Shown: in pieces, positions 34,046 through 43,599 of the stretch
Numbering within the stretch: the first letter of the stretch is position 1
Layout of the letters: the number at the start of each line of letters is the position of its first letter
Origin: a bacterium
Lineage (GTDB): Bacteria; Armatimonadota; Chthonomonadetes; Chthonomonadales; JAMCWF01
Direction of reading: 5' to 3'
Assembly (NCBI GenBank): GCA_021842405.1
Contig: JAKBZR010000013.1
Span: 1-51,700, forward strand
DNA: 51,700 nt
Position numbers and translations under genes: made by a program
The notes under the pieces: generated by a model
Told to the model about the DNA's origin: nothing
The model's input: only the letters and a program-made list of their open reading frames with translations
Databases searched by the model: none

Positions 34046-36736
34046 TTATTGTTCCGGAAACAGAGCGGCTGCTTCCTGCGGTCCCAATTGAAAGCTTGCC
34101 TTTAAGATTTTACCCTCTTTCTTCAGCACTATTTGCCGACCATTAATCCGATCGGTGAGGGCAGCCGGTATGCGGCTATGAAATACGGAAGGTGAGATGC
34201 TTAAGACGACCTCTTGGGGGACGGTTGTGTCGTTGAATACGGTAAACGAAACCGGCTTACCGTCTGATCCGCCGTACCGCTCCACCCAGACTTTTGGGTC
34301 TCCTGTCCAAGCATTGGTCACCGGCTCCCAACCGGCTTGCGAGAGCGCGCGGATGATCGGGATAGTGTGCTCAAACAGACCGCGGTCCCGATTGTATAAG
34401 TTCGGATTCTCCCAGTAGGGGTTGTTGGCCGCGTTGTAGGAGAACATGCTGGGATACATGGCGTAAAACAGGGAGCGCTCCATATACTTTCGGATCATAT
34501 CGTGATTAAACTGATCGAAATGGGTGTCCATCAATAAAAGATAGGGCTTTTGGCCGGCGATCATGCGGCGATAGAGCAGGGTCGAATCCGGCTCCGGGTG
34601 GTATTTTCCGTTATCGAGCCAGTTGGTCTCGATGCCCATCACATCGAGCTGGCCGGCGTACCAGTAAAAGTTGACCGGGGTATCGTTGGCGAACATCAGC
34701 TTGCCCAACTGATGAACACGATGAGCGATCCATCGAACGAACTCATAGGTGGATACCGCGCCCAGAATACAGGGCTTTTCGGAGTTGGTGCTGAAGGCCA
34801 GCGGCTCCGATTCATAGGGAAATTGGCCGGTCCGGTAGTTTTTCATCAGCGATCCCATCTCCAGCGAATCCAGGTATTCGCCATCTTGGTAACCGTTTTG
34901 CGGTTCACCATAAAGCTGACGGGCGATTTCATTGGACCATGCGACATGAGCGCGGTTCAGGTAGCCGGGACGATCGGGCAATTTGGGGTTGCAATTGTTG
35001 ATAAATAGAGCGGAGTGGGGCGCCCACGGCGCATCTTCGGTCGCCATAAAGTAGCGGCCGTCGCCCGTAAAATCATCGGAAATCTGGACCGCGCGAGCGT
35101 ATATCTGGTCGTTTTTATTGCCGAGCGTTCCATTGGCATACTGGTCTAGGCAGCTCAAACATGATTGATAAGTGCGTTTCACGCCTTTAGGGATCGGCAT
35201 CCACCAGCTCATCGGCTCGGTGTAACGAAAACAGTAGACATGGTGGGCATTGTCCCACGCCTTGTCATTGGTGCCCTCATGAAAGCCGAAACCAAAGCTC
35301 TGCGGATTTTGCACCGTTGAAATGGCGGTAAACGGCATCCATATCCCCTCACGGTGAACGCGCTTCACGAAGAAATCGGGAAAAATCTTCATATAACGCC
35401 GTTCCGCCGCTCGCAATCCCCAATTGGGATCACTGGCATAAATCACAAATCGGAAGGTAGCCGGCGGACCATTGGGTATGATCCCGAAATCGAATGCGAT
35501 GTAATATTGGCTGGACGATGCATCGTAAACGATTCGGGCGTCACGAGGCTCATTCATCGGCAGCGCTAAGGCCAGTCCCATCTGAGGTGACTGAAGACAG
35601 GCATAAGGGTTTCGGCTGATGAGGCCGCTGGCGCCGACCCCGGCGTAAACGGTATCGGCGTAGGTGCCGTTCGGCTGAACGGGGCGGGAGGAGCGCAAGG
35701 TATCCCACCAGACCAGATTTTTGGGAGAAACCGGCAAGGCATAATAGAGCGTAATGGCTCGGTCTTTACCGGATGTATCCCAAATTCGGCCCGAAATAGC
35801 CACGTAATCGGGATTGCCGATGTAATGGGCGACCATCCGCAGATGAAGGGGCCTGATCGAGCAAGATTGTTGGTAAGCTCCTTCGACGGATCGCGTCAGT
35901 GGGGCGCGGCATCCATAAAAATCGGATCCAGCGGCCGCATCCCGCACGAAAAAGCCGGAGCCGGCGGCTAAATCTGGAGGTAAGGCGACTTGATGGTTTC
36001 GATAGGCATAACCGATTGGGCAGCCGTCATTCCGCTGCAGCAAAAGGCGAAACCGATCGCCACCCAATGTAACGGAGGGGTGAGCCTTCAAACTCTGTTG
36101 GGTGGGCCGGTTCATAACCGGAACCGTATCAAAAAAGGTGACGCCGTTTCCGGGCGTGAGCTGGTGCAGGCTGAAGTCATCGAACCAGGCGGTGCCGGTG
36201 TGATACCGGAAGAGCGCATAGATATAGATCGTCTTGATTGGCTTGGTGGGCCAGACCACCACGCGTCGAAACTCCCACCCGTGCGTTCCGGTCTCAAAAT
36301 CGGCGGTTTGTCCCCACAGCGGAGTGCCATCTTGATAGATGATATCCAGATAGAGCGAGTAGTCGGTATTGGGATATCCGCTTACGTCTTGACACCGGCT
36401 CCAGGCGGTTGCTATGATCGGCATGGCCACCTGCTGGTTTAATTGGATGGTCTCTGCTGCGCCGCGCTCGGCCTTGGGGCTGGAGTTATGGCAGATAATG
36501 GCGCTGCGGCCGGAGTGAACGATGGTCGTTTCGCGTTCGAAGCCTTTGCCTTGAGGTCGCCAGCCGGCGCCGTTTTCAAAACCGGGATCGGTCAGCAGTT
36601 CATTGCCGATATTGGCAAAATTGATCTGTCGCTTCACGATGGGTGCGGAGGCGCAAGCGGAATGCAGCAAGACGGCTTGAGCGACCAATACCGCAACCGA
36701 TGCGACAAAATTTCGTTTCACTAATCGAATTGACAT
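34046..36736 (-). CDS. large secreted protein, putative glycosidase with N-terminal carbohydrate-binding-like domain
   Basis: This 896-residue protein has a signal peptide (about 10-31). Residues about 40-195 (NELLTDPGFENGAGW ... AWFDDFSLHQL) look like a CBM4/9-type jelly-roll domain. The long middle region, rich in Trp, Tyr and Asp (for example EGIWMPFTAISTVQ, MSWWMPIPKG, GYQDGEYLDSLE, FANDTPVNFYWYAGQLDVMGIETNW), reads like a TIM-barrel glycosidase with acidic residues at strand ends. The last 100 residues resemble a beta-sandwich. I do not recognise a GH family and cannot name the catalytic pair. ATG has a GAGGGGG upstream. It is a single-gene unit among carbohydrate genes. Confidence 0.7.
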   Translation of the reverse strand: MSIRLVKRNFVASVAVLVAQAVLLHSACASAPIVKRQINFANIGNELLTDPGFENGAGWRPQGKGFERETTIVHSGRSAIICHNSSPKAERGAAETIQLNQQVAMPIIATAWSRCQDVSGYPNTDYSLYLDIIYQDGTPLWGQTADFETGTHGWEFRRVVVWPTKPIKTIYIYALFRYHTGTAWFDDFSLHQLTPGNGVTFFDTVPVMNRPTQQSLKAHPSVTLGGDRFRLLLQRNDGCPIGYAYRNHQVALPPDLAAGSGFFVRDAAAGSDFYGCRAPLTRSVEGAYQQSCSIRPLHLRMVAHYIGNPDYVAISGRIWDTSGKDRAITLYYALPVSPKNLVWWDTLRSSRPVQPNGTYADTVYAGVGASGLISRNPYACLQSPQMGLALALPMNEPRDARIVYDASSSQYYIAFDFGIIPNGPPATFRFVIYASDPNWGLRAAERRYMKIFPDFFVKRVHREGIWMPFTAISTVQNPQSFGFGFHEGTNDKAWDNAHHVYCFRYTEPMSWWMPIPKGVKRTYQSCLSCLDQYANGTLGNKNDQIYARAVQISDDFTGDGRYFMATEDAPWAPHSALFINNCNPKLPDRPGYLNRAHVAWSNEIARQLYGEPQNGYQDGEYLDSLEMGSLMKNYRTGQFPYESEPLAFSTNSEKPCILGAVSTYEFVRWIAHRVHQLGKLMFANDTPVNFYWYAGQLDVMGIETNWLDNGKYHPEPDSTLLYRRMIAGQKPYLLLMDTHFDQFNHDMIRKYMERSLFYAMYPSMFSYNAANNPYWENPNLYNRDRGLFEHTIPIIRALSQAGWEPVTNAWTGDPKVWVERYGGSDGKPVSFTVFNDTTVPQEVVLSISPSVFHSRIPAALTDRINGRQIVLKKEGKILKASFQLGPQEAAALFPEQ

Positions 36737-37181
36737 ATATTCCCCCTCGAATCAACCGGCATTCACTGATTCCAATGCACCATTACTGGATTAACAGGCA
36801 TTCCCCCGTTGGGTCTCGACGATATAAAGTTAGTTTTCCCTTTCAGGAGAATATTGAGAAATCCCGCAGCACCCACCAGACCGCCATTTGAGGGCCGCAC
36901 AGCGGAACCCGGAATCCAGTAGAGTATCTATCTGAAAATTCGAACACTTCACAGGCTTTTCATTGAGAGCGATCGCGGGGAGCGAAGCAATCCCCATTGG
37001 CAGTTATGAGATTGCTTCGTCGCCGCTTCGCGACTTCTCGCAATGACAGGAGAATAGCAGCCCCGTCTTCCGGTAGGCAGGGAACTGGATTCCCGCTTTC
37101 GCGGGAATGACGAAATGGCAGTATCCCGCGACTTATTTCAACAATCTCTTACAACCTGAAAATAGAACGGTTTAAATCATA
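36737..37181. other. intergenic region with REP-like modules
   Basis: No gene is seen. The region carries a GCAGCGGAACCCGGAATCC-like stretch (also near 48955), a GCGAAGCAATCC ... GATTGCTTCG module shared with the mosaic repeats, and the REP palindrome at 37085-37112. The promoter of the secreted-protein gene should lie at its left end. Confidence 0.5.
37085..37112. repeat. REP-like palindrome
   Basis: CTGGATTCCCGC and GCGGGAATGACG flank a short CTTTC-type loop. It is the same palindrome as at 5617-5665 and 39038-39065. Confidence 0.6.
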
Positions 37182-38078
37182 TCAATCCTTTGGCTGGAAT
37201 TCAAGCGCTGAGCTGAGCGCATCGCTCAAGCGGCCGAACTCCGCCACCGAGAGCGTTTCACCCCGGCAATCGGGCGGAATGCCGACTTGCATCAGCGCTG
37301 CTCGGATGACATCTGGCGTCCAGGATTCGCGCACTCCAGCCAGCGCATTCGGCAAGGTTTTCCTGCGTTTTCCAAATGCCGCTCGAGCCACCTGAAAAAA
37401 CAGCGTCTCGTCAGCAACGACAACGGTGCCCGGTTGCGCCGGTTCCAGCAAGATCAAGGTTGAATCCACTTTCGGGCGCGGCCAAAAGGAGCCGGGCGGC
37501 AGTTTAGCCGCAATTTGTGGATGGCAGTGGTACTGCACGAAGACGGAGAGGGAGCCGTAAGAGGGGGAACCCGGGGCAGCGACCATTCTTTCCGCTACCT
37601 CCGCCTGCACCAGCAGCACCATTCGCCGAAAGAGGTATTTTACGGAGAGCAATTTTTCGATGGCGGGAGCGGTGATGCAGTAGGGCAGGTTAGAGACGAC
37701 GGCGCCGACCGGTTGTTCCTTTTCCAGCGGCCAGCCGTCCTCCTTCAGACCTTCAATCAAAGGGGCCTTGATGAAATCTTCCCAATGCAGTCGGACGTTG
37801 TTTACCGGTTGGAAAATTTGCTGTAATATCGGCTCCAGCTTTCGGTCCACCTCGAAAGCGGTGACCAGCGCGGCTCGTTTGGCCAAAGCGAGGGTTAAAG
37901 TGCCGGCCCCAGCTCCTATCTCAAGAGCGTAATCTTGTGGGCTGAGGCCGGCGAGGTCTACGATTCGATCGAGGATGTTATGGTCAAAAATAAAGTTCTG
38001 CCCCAGACGCCTCTTAGGACGGAAATTAGCCGTCCGGAGCAGAGTTAACGCTTGCCTTAGGGAAGCTGGATCGCTCAA
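37182..38078 (-). CDS. rsmA: 16S rRNA dimethyladenosine transferase RsmA (KsgA)
   Basis: This 298-residue enzyme dimethylates two adjacent adenosines near the 3' end of 16S rRNA. It has the expected RPKRRLGQNFIFD start, the SAM-binding EIGAGAGTLT, the catalytic SNLPYCIT motif and the SFWPRPKVDSTLI segment. The start is taken as a TTG overlapping the stop of the 3D-domain gene (TTGA), which gives normal RsmA length. A longer frame from 38144 adds 22 residues unlike the family. It is co-translated with the 3D-domain gene, a neighbourhood known from Gram-positive genomes. Confidence 0.93.
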   Translation of the reverse strand: MSDPASLRQALTLLRTANFRPKRRLGQNFIFDHNILDRIVDLAGLSPQDYALEIGAGAGTLTLALAKRAALVTAFEVDRKLEPILQQIFQPVNNVRLHWEDFIKAPLIEGLKEDGWPLEKEQPVGAVVSNLPYCITAPAIEKLLSVKYLFRRMVLLVQAEVAERMVAAPGSPSYGSLSVFVQYHCHPQIAAKLPPGSFWPRPKVDSTLILLEPAQPGTVVVADETLFFQVARAAFGKRRKTLPNALAGVRESWTPDVIRAALMQVGIPPDCRGETLSVAEFGRLSDALSSALEFQPKD

Positions 38079-38752
38079 TCCAGGATGTGAACGATCACTT
38101 TCCGCCGACCAAATTCGTCGGCTTCTTGGCGGGTGTTGAAGCAAAGATCAATGCGATCCCCTTTAATTGCGCCTCCAACATCCGCGGCTACCGCGCGTCC
38201 ATATCCCTCGATATAGAGGTGTGTCCCCAATGGAATGACGCGCGGGTCTACTGCAACCACACCGTAGCCCGCCTTTAACCCGGTTGCTGTACGACCGGTT
38301 CGGCTTCCGCCATTGCAGGCGGGGCCTGGGTCATAGGCGGTGGCGATCATCACCAATGTATTGCGTCCCGAAAAATAGCCTCGTGACGCCAGTCTCCCCC
38401 GGCTTGCCCAGTTGACATGTCGAGATGGCAACTGGCCGTAACTGCGATAAGCTTCACCGCTTCGTGAAATGGGTTGAACAACCTTCTTATCTCGGCTGTG
38501 GGCAAATAGAGAGACTTTTCGTTTCGTCTCAGCGGCCGAATTCACCGCTTTTCGCCGATGGATGCTCTGCTTCCTTAGGGTGGAATAGTGTATCGGCTTG
38601 TTTTGCGTCGCCTTGCGTTCTCGTTTTACGCTGGCGGCGGCTTTGTCTTTGTTCTTGGTGGTTGCGCTCTTCACCATCGGAACCAGGCTGAAGAAGCCCA
38701 GTGTAAACAATCCGAAGAGCATGCTTCCACCCCGAACGGGTCGGTTGGCCAA
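38075..38752 (-). CDS. exported 3D-domain protein (RpfB/MltA-like)
   Basis: This 225-residue protein starts at a TTG with AAGGAGG seven bases upstream. An N-terminal hydrophobic segment (MLFGLFTLGFFSLVPMV, about 11-27) acts as signal or anchor. A long basic, low-complexity linker follows, and the C-terminal 95 residues form a 3D domain (IATAYDPGPACNGG, TATGLKAGYGVVAVDPRVIPLG, GRAVAADVGGAIKGDRIDLC). Its Asp residues (AVDP, ADVGG and GDRID) form the catalytic site of MltA-type lytic enzymes and are all present. It should cleave or bind peptidoglycan. Its stop overlaps the rsmA start. Confidence 0.88.
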   Translation of the reverse strand: MANRPVRGGSMLFGLFTLGFFSLVPMVKSATTKNKDKAAASVKRERKATQNKPIHYSTLRKQSIHRRKAVNSAAETKRKVSLFAHSRDKKVVQPISRSGEAYRSYGQLPSRHVNWASRGRLASRGYFSGRNTLVMIATAYDPGPACNGGSRTGRTATGLKAGYGVVAVDPRVIPLGTHLYIEGYGRAVAADVGGAIKGDRIDLCFNTRQEADEFGRRKVIVHILD

Positions 38753-38895
38753 AGCCGTCCCTCCTTTCAGACCGCGACGCGGTCCACCTTTCGGAGTTTT
38801 CCGTCAACCTCCTCATACTTGCGCCCCTGCTTCCCAATTTGAAGCTGCGGGGCTACGGTGGCAGACCCATACTTGAGCCTACCGTCCACTTCCCT
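38753..38895 (-). ncRNA. structured 5' leader of the 3D-domain/rsmA operon (unassigned RNA)
   Basis: Several stems can be drawn on this leader. One is GGTaGGC/GCCACC (38857-38883). Another is CCCC-GCTTC/GAAGC-GGGG (38824-38852). The third is GACCGC/GCGGTC (38770-38784), immediately before the ribosome-binding site. A CTCC element can pair either with an upstream GGAG or with the GGAGG of the ribosome-binding site. CAAGTATG occurs twice. I could not match it to a known riboswitch class: c-di-AMP (ydaO) signature elements are absent. Confidence 0.4.
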
Positions 38896-38918
38896 TGCAA
38901 GCCGGGCTATTGTGACAT

Positions 38919-38958
38919 AAAAAAGACCCGCCGGTCAACCTTATATTGCCGGCGGGGC
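38919..38958 (-). terminator. Rho-independent terminator (minus strand)
   Basis: On the minus strand the CCCGCCGG/CCGGCGGG stem (arms 38949-38956 and 38927-38934) is followed by TC and six T (38919-38924). It lies downstream of the GH27 gene and just upstream of the 3D-domain leader, isolating that operon. Confidence 0.7.
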
Positions 38959-39037
38959 ATGCGCTTCAGAGAAAAGAGCCGATTTAAAAACGGCGGCTTT
39001 CGGTAGTTGTTGAAAAACTTGCCGGGATCCGTCGCTC

Positions 39038-39065
39038 CGTCATTCCCGTGAAAGCGGGAATCCAG
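39038..39065. repeat. REP-like palindrome
   Basis: CGTCATTCCCGTG and AAAGCGGGAATCCAG form the palindrome also seen at 5617 and 37085. A decayed second copy (TGGATTCC ... GGAATGACG) follows to about 39110. Confidence 0.6.
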
Positions 39066-39135
39066 TCCGATGTTGATATTCTGGATTCCAAGGCCCCGGA
39101 ATGACGATCCGGGGATGTCGCCGTATTTTTAACGT

Positions 39136-39341
39136 AAGAGTTCAGTTCTCTGGGTAATTTAGGCAGCAGGCTCTCACTCCCTGTCTGCCGCCAGGCAGGC
39201 AGGCAACTCTTTTCCCAATCCTGAGAGATGACTGGTGAATGAGATTGCTTCGCTTCGCTCGCAATGACACCCTCCCCCGTTGACGGGGGAGGGCCGGGGT
39301 GGGGGTCGAACGAAAATCATTCCCACAAAACTGAACTCTTT
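39136..39341. repeat. mosaic intergenic repeat, copy 4
   Basis: This copy has both ends intact: AAGAGTTCAGTT on the left and AACTGAACTCTT on the right, perfect terminal inverted repeats of at least 11 bp. Inside are the GTCTGCCGCCAGGCAGG module, the GAGATTGCTTCGCTTCGCTC module and the CCCTCCCCCGTTGACGGGGG palindrome. It is 206 bp long. Confidence 0.8.
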
Positions 39342-39357
39342 CTTTTTAACGACTACT

Positions 39358-41427
39358 TTATGGATTCTGCTGCATAACTTTGCGATAGAGCGATAGGAGA
39401 TTAACCTTTTTGGGATGGCCGATCTTCAGCAGCACCGCCCCATGAGCGGGAACCTTTACCGTGTAGCTCCCGTCGTAAACGCCTACATTTTTGTGAAGCC
39501 ATAGATCGCGAACCGGCTGCCGGCCCTTGATTCCCAAGGCGCTCCAGTGAACGGTTACCGGTGCATCCAGCGGACCTAAATTGAAGAGGCCGACCGCGTG
39601 AGTCCCGTCGTAGAGAGGGCGCGCCCACACCTGAGTAAAGGGAGTTTGCTCCACACGGCTGGCCACCTTTCCCAACGGATCTTGATTGATGGCCAGCGCT
39701 TCATCGTTGGTCAGCAGGGCGAGGGTAAAACGGTTGAGCTTGGTTAGATCGCAACCCATCAGCAACGGCGCCGATTCAAGGCACCAAAGCGAGATGTGGG
39801 TGATCTGCTCGTTCGGGGTTAGGTGGCTCGGATGAGGATGCCCCCATCCGACCCATCCGACTACCAGCATATCGGGGTCGTTCCAATGACCGGGGCCGGC
39901 GTACTTGGCGTGACTGCTCTGGCTGAAGCCGTTGTTCACCACGCTGGGCCAGCTATCGTTGATGTCGCCGGTCACTCGCCAGAGGTTGCCGCCGGTTTTT
40001 GCGCCCCACTTCCAGACGTCGGCCATACCGTACTGGCAGAAGCTGAACACGATGTCGCGATCCACTTTATCCAGCGCCGCTCGCATCACCTGATAGGGTT
40101 TCTCAAACTTTTCCACACCGGTTCCGGTTGCAACCCCACCGTAAGAGCACCAATCGTATTTCAAGTAGTCAATTCCCCATTTGGCGTAGGTTTCGGCATC
40201 CTGCAGCTCATGATGGTAGCTGCCTTCGTAACCGCCGCAGGTTTTCGGACCGGGGGATGAGTAGATTCCGATCTTCAATCCCAGAGAGTGCACGAAATGA
40301 CACAGGGCCGGCATACTCGGGAACTTACTATTGGATTGGATAAAGCCCTGTGCATCCCGGCTATCTTCCCACGTGTCGTCAATATTGACGTACTGGTAGC
40401 CGTGGGCGGCCAGACCGCTCTTTACCATCACTTCCGCCGCCTGGCGGATGTCTTGGTCGTTAACTTCGCCCGCGAAAGCGTTCCAGGAGTTCCAGCCCAT
40501 CGGCGGGGTAAGGGCCAGCTTGTGCCAACCGCCTACAATCAACAGCGGTCGGTGAGCGATACCTCTGGGGCCGCGCACGATCAGTTCCGCTTCGGTGATC
40601 CCCGATTTTCTCAGCGCACCCGTGATAATCCCGGTATGCGGATTTAGCGAGAGGCCGGCCGGCAGATTCTTCGCCGCATAGGTCAAGGGGCCTTCGCCGG
40701 TAGCCGGGATCAGGAACTCGAAGGGGTTGCCGGGTGTCGCGCCGGTTACCAATGGACCATGAATGGCCGGCTTGAGCGAGACGGGCGGTATCGCCATTCG
40801 GGGCGGCTCAACCGGTACCCCAACCGATTGCGGTTTGGCAGTGGCTCCCGGCGCCATGAGGATCATCGCACCGGCCCAATCGGCATGGTCGAAATCAATG
40901 CCGTTCTGGGCGGAATTGACGATCAACATCATCTGTTTTGCGCCGGTTAAATTCACTGAAAGCAGCTTTGCCGCCTCTTTGCCATGTATCGCGCCGGAAT
41001 CGGCCTCTTTTTTGCCGTCCACCCAGACTTGAAAATCCACCGCGCCCTGCCCATTCGTCTCGTCGTCCACTCCAACTGCCGAGATAAATTGGGTTGCTTC
41101 TCCGTGCAAATCCACGATCATGGTGCTCTGGGCATGGGTGCCGACGCCGTGAGGGTAAGCCACGCCGTCAATGGTGATGGGATTGCCCTGTACCGATTTT
41201 GCCGCGTGAGGTTCTCCCCAACCCGCCGACATATTATTGAGATTTAGGCTGTCCAACCAGACCGCGTTGGCTGGCGGCACCTCCGCCTGTAGGTTTGGAC
41301 TTCCTTCTGCTCTCGCATATTGGGCGGTGTTGACCCCAAAAATCAGCCAGAGTGTTGCGAGAAAAATCATTGCAAACAGGCGTAACCGGCGATTTTTGAC
41401 CCGTTTACCGACCTTCAACCTGCGCAT
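39358..41427 (-). CDS. secreted NPCBM-GH27 alpha-galactosidase
   Basis: This 689-residue enzyme has a signal/anchor (about 17-40). It then has an NPCBM carbohydrate-binding domain (53-192, with AYPHGVGTHA and VGVDDE), an Ig-like putative domain (222-298, ending LNPHTGIITG) and a GH27 catalytic domain from 303 (LTPPMGWNSWNAF). The nucleophile is Asp425 in YLKYDWC and the acid/base is Asp488 in RVTGD, so it should be active on terminal alpha-galactose. A C-terminal beta-sandwich follows. The GH42 gene lies 22 bp upstream on the same strand, so the two form a galactoside-degrading operon. Confidence 0.93.
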   Translation of the reverse strand: MRRLKVGKRVKNRRLRLFAMIFLATLWLIFGVNTAQYARAEGSPNLQAEVPPANAVWLDSLNLNNMSAGWGEPHAAKSVQGNPITIDGVAYPHGVGTHAQSTMIVDLHGEATQFISAVGVDDETNGQGAVDFQVWVDGKKEADSGAIHGKEAAKLLSVNLTGAKQMMLIVNSAQNGIDFDHADWAGAMILMAPGATAKPQSVGVPVEPPRMAIPPVSLKPAIHGPLVTGATPGNPFEFLIPATGEGPLTYAAKNLPAGLSLNPHTGIITGALRKSGITEAELIVRGPRGIAHRPLLIVGGWHKLALTPPMGWNSWNAFAGEVNDQDIRQAAEVMVKSGLAAHGYQYVNIDDTWEDSRDAQGFIQSNSKFPSMPALCHFVHSLGLKIGIYSSPGPKTCGGYEGSYHHELQDAETYAKWGIDYLKYDWCSYGGVATGTGVEKFEKPYQVMRAALDKVDRDIVFSFCQYGMADVWKWGAKTGGNLWRVTGDINDSWPSVVNNGFSQSSHAKYAGPGHWNDPDMLVVGWVGWGHPHPSHLTPNEQITHISLWCLESAPLLMGCDLTKLNRFTLALLTNDEALAINQDPLGKVASRVEQTPFTQVWARPLYDGTHAVGLFNLGPLDAPVTVHWSALGIKGRQPVRDLWLHKNVGVYDGSYTVKVPAHGAVLLKIGHPKKVNLLSLYRKVMQQNP

Positions 41428-41449
41428 CCTTAAATATCCTCCTGATCAG

Positions 41450-43429
41450 TTAATTGTCTGAAGCGGCCGGAGCAATAACGGCCACCCCATTAGGCTCTAA
41501 GTCGAGCGGTGTTTCCAAAGCTTTTTGAGTGAATAGGTTCGTGGCGCTGAAGGGTAAATCCAATTGTGCCGGTTCCCGTGAATGGTTAATAAGGATGTAG
41601 ACTGTTCGGCCATCCTCAGCAACCCGGCGGCAGACCTCCACACCTTTCGAGGAATCCATAACCGGCTTCACACCGGCCTCATCGGAAGCAAATTCCATAA
41701 AGGAGCGTTGCATCGTTTCGTCCAGCCATGTCCCGACGTAGTAGGCTCGGCCCGCCCTTTCATCCCGCATCGTGACCGCCGCCTTATTATCCAGCCAGCC
41801 GTTGGACTTGGCGTAGGATGCCAGCGCATGGCCCTCATCGCCGACTTCCAAGCGCTCAGCCCAGATCGAGCAGTTCCCCCGCTCCACATCCCGCCAGATG
41901 GAGAAGAGCGGCACCTCCTTCTCCAGCGCATAATACTCTTCCACCCGGCAACCGGCCAGGCGGCTGAGAGGCCCGGGTTGGCGGCTTGGCAGCAGGGCGT
42001 TGTATTCGTCTTTCATGCCGGTTCGTAGGGTCAAAATTAAATGGCCGCCTCCTTTTACAAATTGGGTCAGGCTTTCCACCAGCTTATCATCCAGGATTAA
42101 CAAGCAGGGGGCGATGACCAATTTGTAGTCGTCCAGCGAAGCGTGGTCCGATATGACATCCACCGGGATGTTGCGCTCGGCGAGGGGACGATAGTAGTGG
42201 ATGAAATGTTGGATGTAATCAAAGTCTCGATGGTGCTTTTGCCACATAACGGACCAGCGGTCGGGATAGGAGTGGAGCATCGCAACCTCAGCTTTAGGCG
42301 AGGTGCCGCTCAGAGCGTCGCCGGCCTGGCTGAGATCGGGCCCGATTTGGTGAATCTCCTGGTATAGCAGGCGCGGTTTGCCATCCGGCCCGATCAGCGT
42401 GCCGTGGTACTGCTCCTGTCCGCCGAGAGCCGATCGCCACTGCCAGTATAGAACCGCTTCCGCGCCGTGCCCGATCGCATGCCAGGCCATCGCTCTCACC
42501 GCGCCGTGATTGAGGTCGTTGTTGATTGAGGACCAATTGACGTGGCCGGGCTGAGTTTCCATCAGCCAAAAGTTTTGCCGTTTCAAGCCACGGGTCAGGT
42601 CATGAACGGCGCCATTCGCGGTGTAATCGAGCTGGCCGGTGCCGATGTAGTTATCCCAGGCTGCGAGGTCAAGGTCGGCGGCCATCTCATAGTGGTCAAA
42701 CAGATCAAACCAGCCCATAAAGTTATGGGTAATCCATACTTCGGGCTTAATATATCGGCGCAGGATGGCGATTTGTTGATGCTGATAGCGGCGGTAGCTC
42801 TCGGTAATGAACCGCCGCCATTCCAGCATGAGGCCCGGATTGTGGTAACCGATTGGGATTGGAATCTGGCGCCAGTCATTGTACGCTTCACTCCAGTAGG
42901 CGGTTGACCAGTGCTGGTTGAGATTTTCAATCGTGTCAAAGCGTTTCTTAAGAAATTGCTGAAATTCACGCCGGCACTCCTCGCAATAGCAGACGCGATT
43001 GTACTCATTATCAAGCTGCCAGCCTATAATGTGTGGGTTTTGTCCAAATCGGATCGCCATCGCCTCCACGATCTGCCGGCAAAAATCGAGGTAGATCGGG
43101 CTGTTTACACAGTAGTGGCAGCGGTTTCCATGCTGGGCACGCCGCCCATACTCATCAACGGCCAGGGTAGTCGGATGCGCCTGTGTCAGCCAGGCTGGAG
43201 GGGCGGCGGTGGGTGTGCCCAGCACGGTCGCAATTCCGTTGTCGGCCAGCAGGGAAACGGCGCGTTCCAACCAGTCCAAGTTAAACTGTCCTTCGGCCGG
43301 CTCCATCGTGGACCATGCAAATTCGGCGATCCGTGACACGTTCATGCCCGCCTCTCGCATCAAGCGCACATCCTCGGTCCAATGCTCCTCCGGCCAGTGC
43401 TCCGGATACCAGGCCGCTCCCAAACGCAT
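41450..43429 (-). CDS. GH42 beta-galactosidase
   Basis: This 659-residue enzyme begins with LGAAWYPEHWPEEHW, typical of GH42. The acid/base is Glu142 in WQLDNEY and the nucleophile is Glu291 in LMETQPG. Cysteines 104, 147, 149 and 152 (CYCEEC) match the structural zinc site of the family. The trimerisation and C-terminal domains follow. There is no signal peptide, so it is cytoplasmic and would split imported beta-galactosides. Together with the secreted GH27 enzyme 22 bp downstream it suggests galactan or galacto-oligosaccharide use. Confidence 0.94.
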   Translation of the reverse strand: MRLGAAWYPEHWPEEHWTEDVRLMREAGMNVSRIAEFAWSTMEPAEGQFNLDWLERAVSLLADNGIATVLGTPTAAPPAWLTQAHPTTLAVDEYGRRAQHGNRCHYCVNSPIYLDFCRQIVEAMAIRFGQNPHIIGWQLDNEYNRVCYCEECRREFQQFLKKRFDTIENLNQHWSTAYWSEAYNDWRQIPIPIGYHNPGLMLEWRRFITESYRRYQHQQIAILRRYIKPEVWITHNFMGWFDLFDHYEMAADLDLAAWDNYIGTGQLDYTANGAVHDLTRGLKRQNFWLMETQPGHVNWSSINNDLNHGAVRAMAWHAIGHGAEAVLYWQWRSALGGQEQYHGTLIGPDGKPRLLYQEIHQIGPDLSQAGDALSGTSPKAEVAMLHSYPDRWSVMWQKHHRDFDYIQHFIHYYRPLAERNIPVDVISDHASLDDYKLVIAPCLLILDDKLVESLTQFVKGGGHLILTLRTGMKDEYNALLPSRQPGPLSRLAGCRVEEYYALEKEVPLFSIWRDVERGNCSIWAERLEVGDEGHALASYAKSNGWLDNKAAVTMRDERAGRAYYVGTWLDETMQRSFMEFASDEAGVKPVMDSSKGVEVCRRVAEDGRTVYILINHSREPAQLDLPFSATNLFTQKALETPLDLEPNGVAVIAPAASDN

Positions 43430-43599
43430 TTTTCAGCCCCCCTTTTCAACGAAATTGATCTTGATCAGATCACTCAATTTACATCGTTTAACATGGACGG
43501 TTACGGTTGGTTCATTACCGTCACATCGGCGATTATTTCAACGAATCGAGATGGGTTTCCTTTATTCCGCGTTTCGATGACATGTAATCATAAATTGGT

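Noticed and set aside
38753-38960. c-di-AMP (ydaO) riboswitch ahead of the 3D-domain gene
   Set aside because: It was expected from gene context, but the conserved GGGGUGAAU-type and terminal elements are not found, so only an unassigned structured leader is reported.
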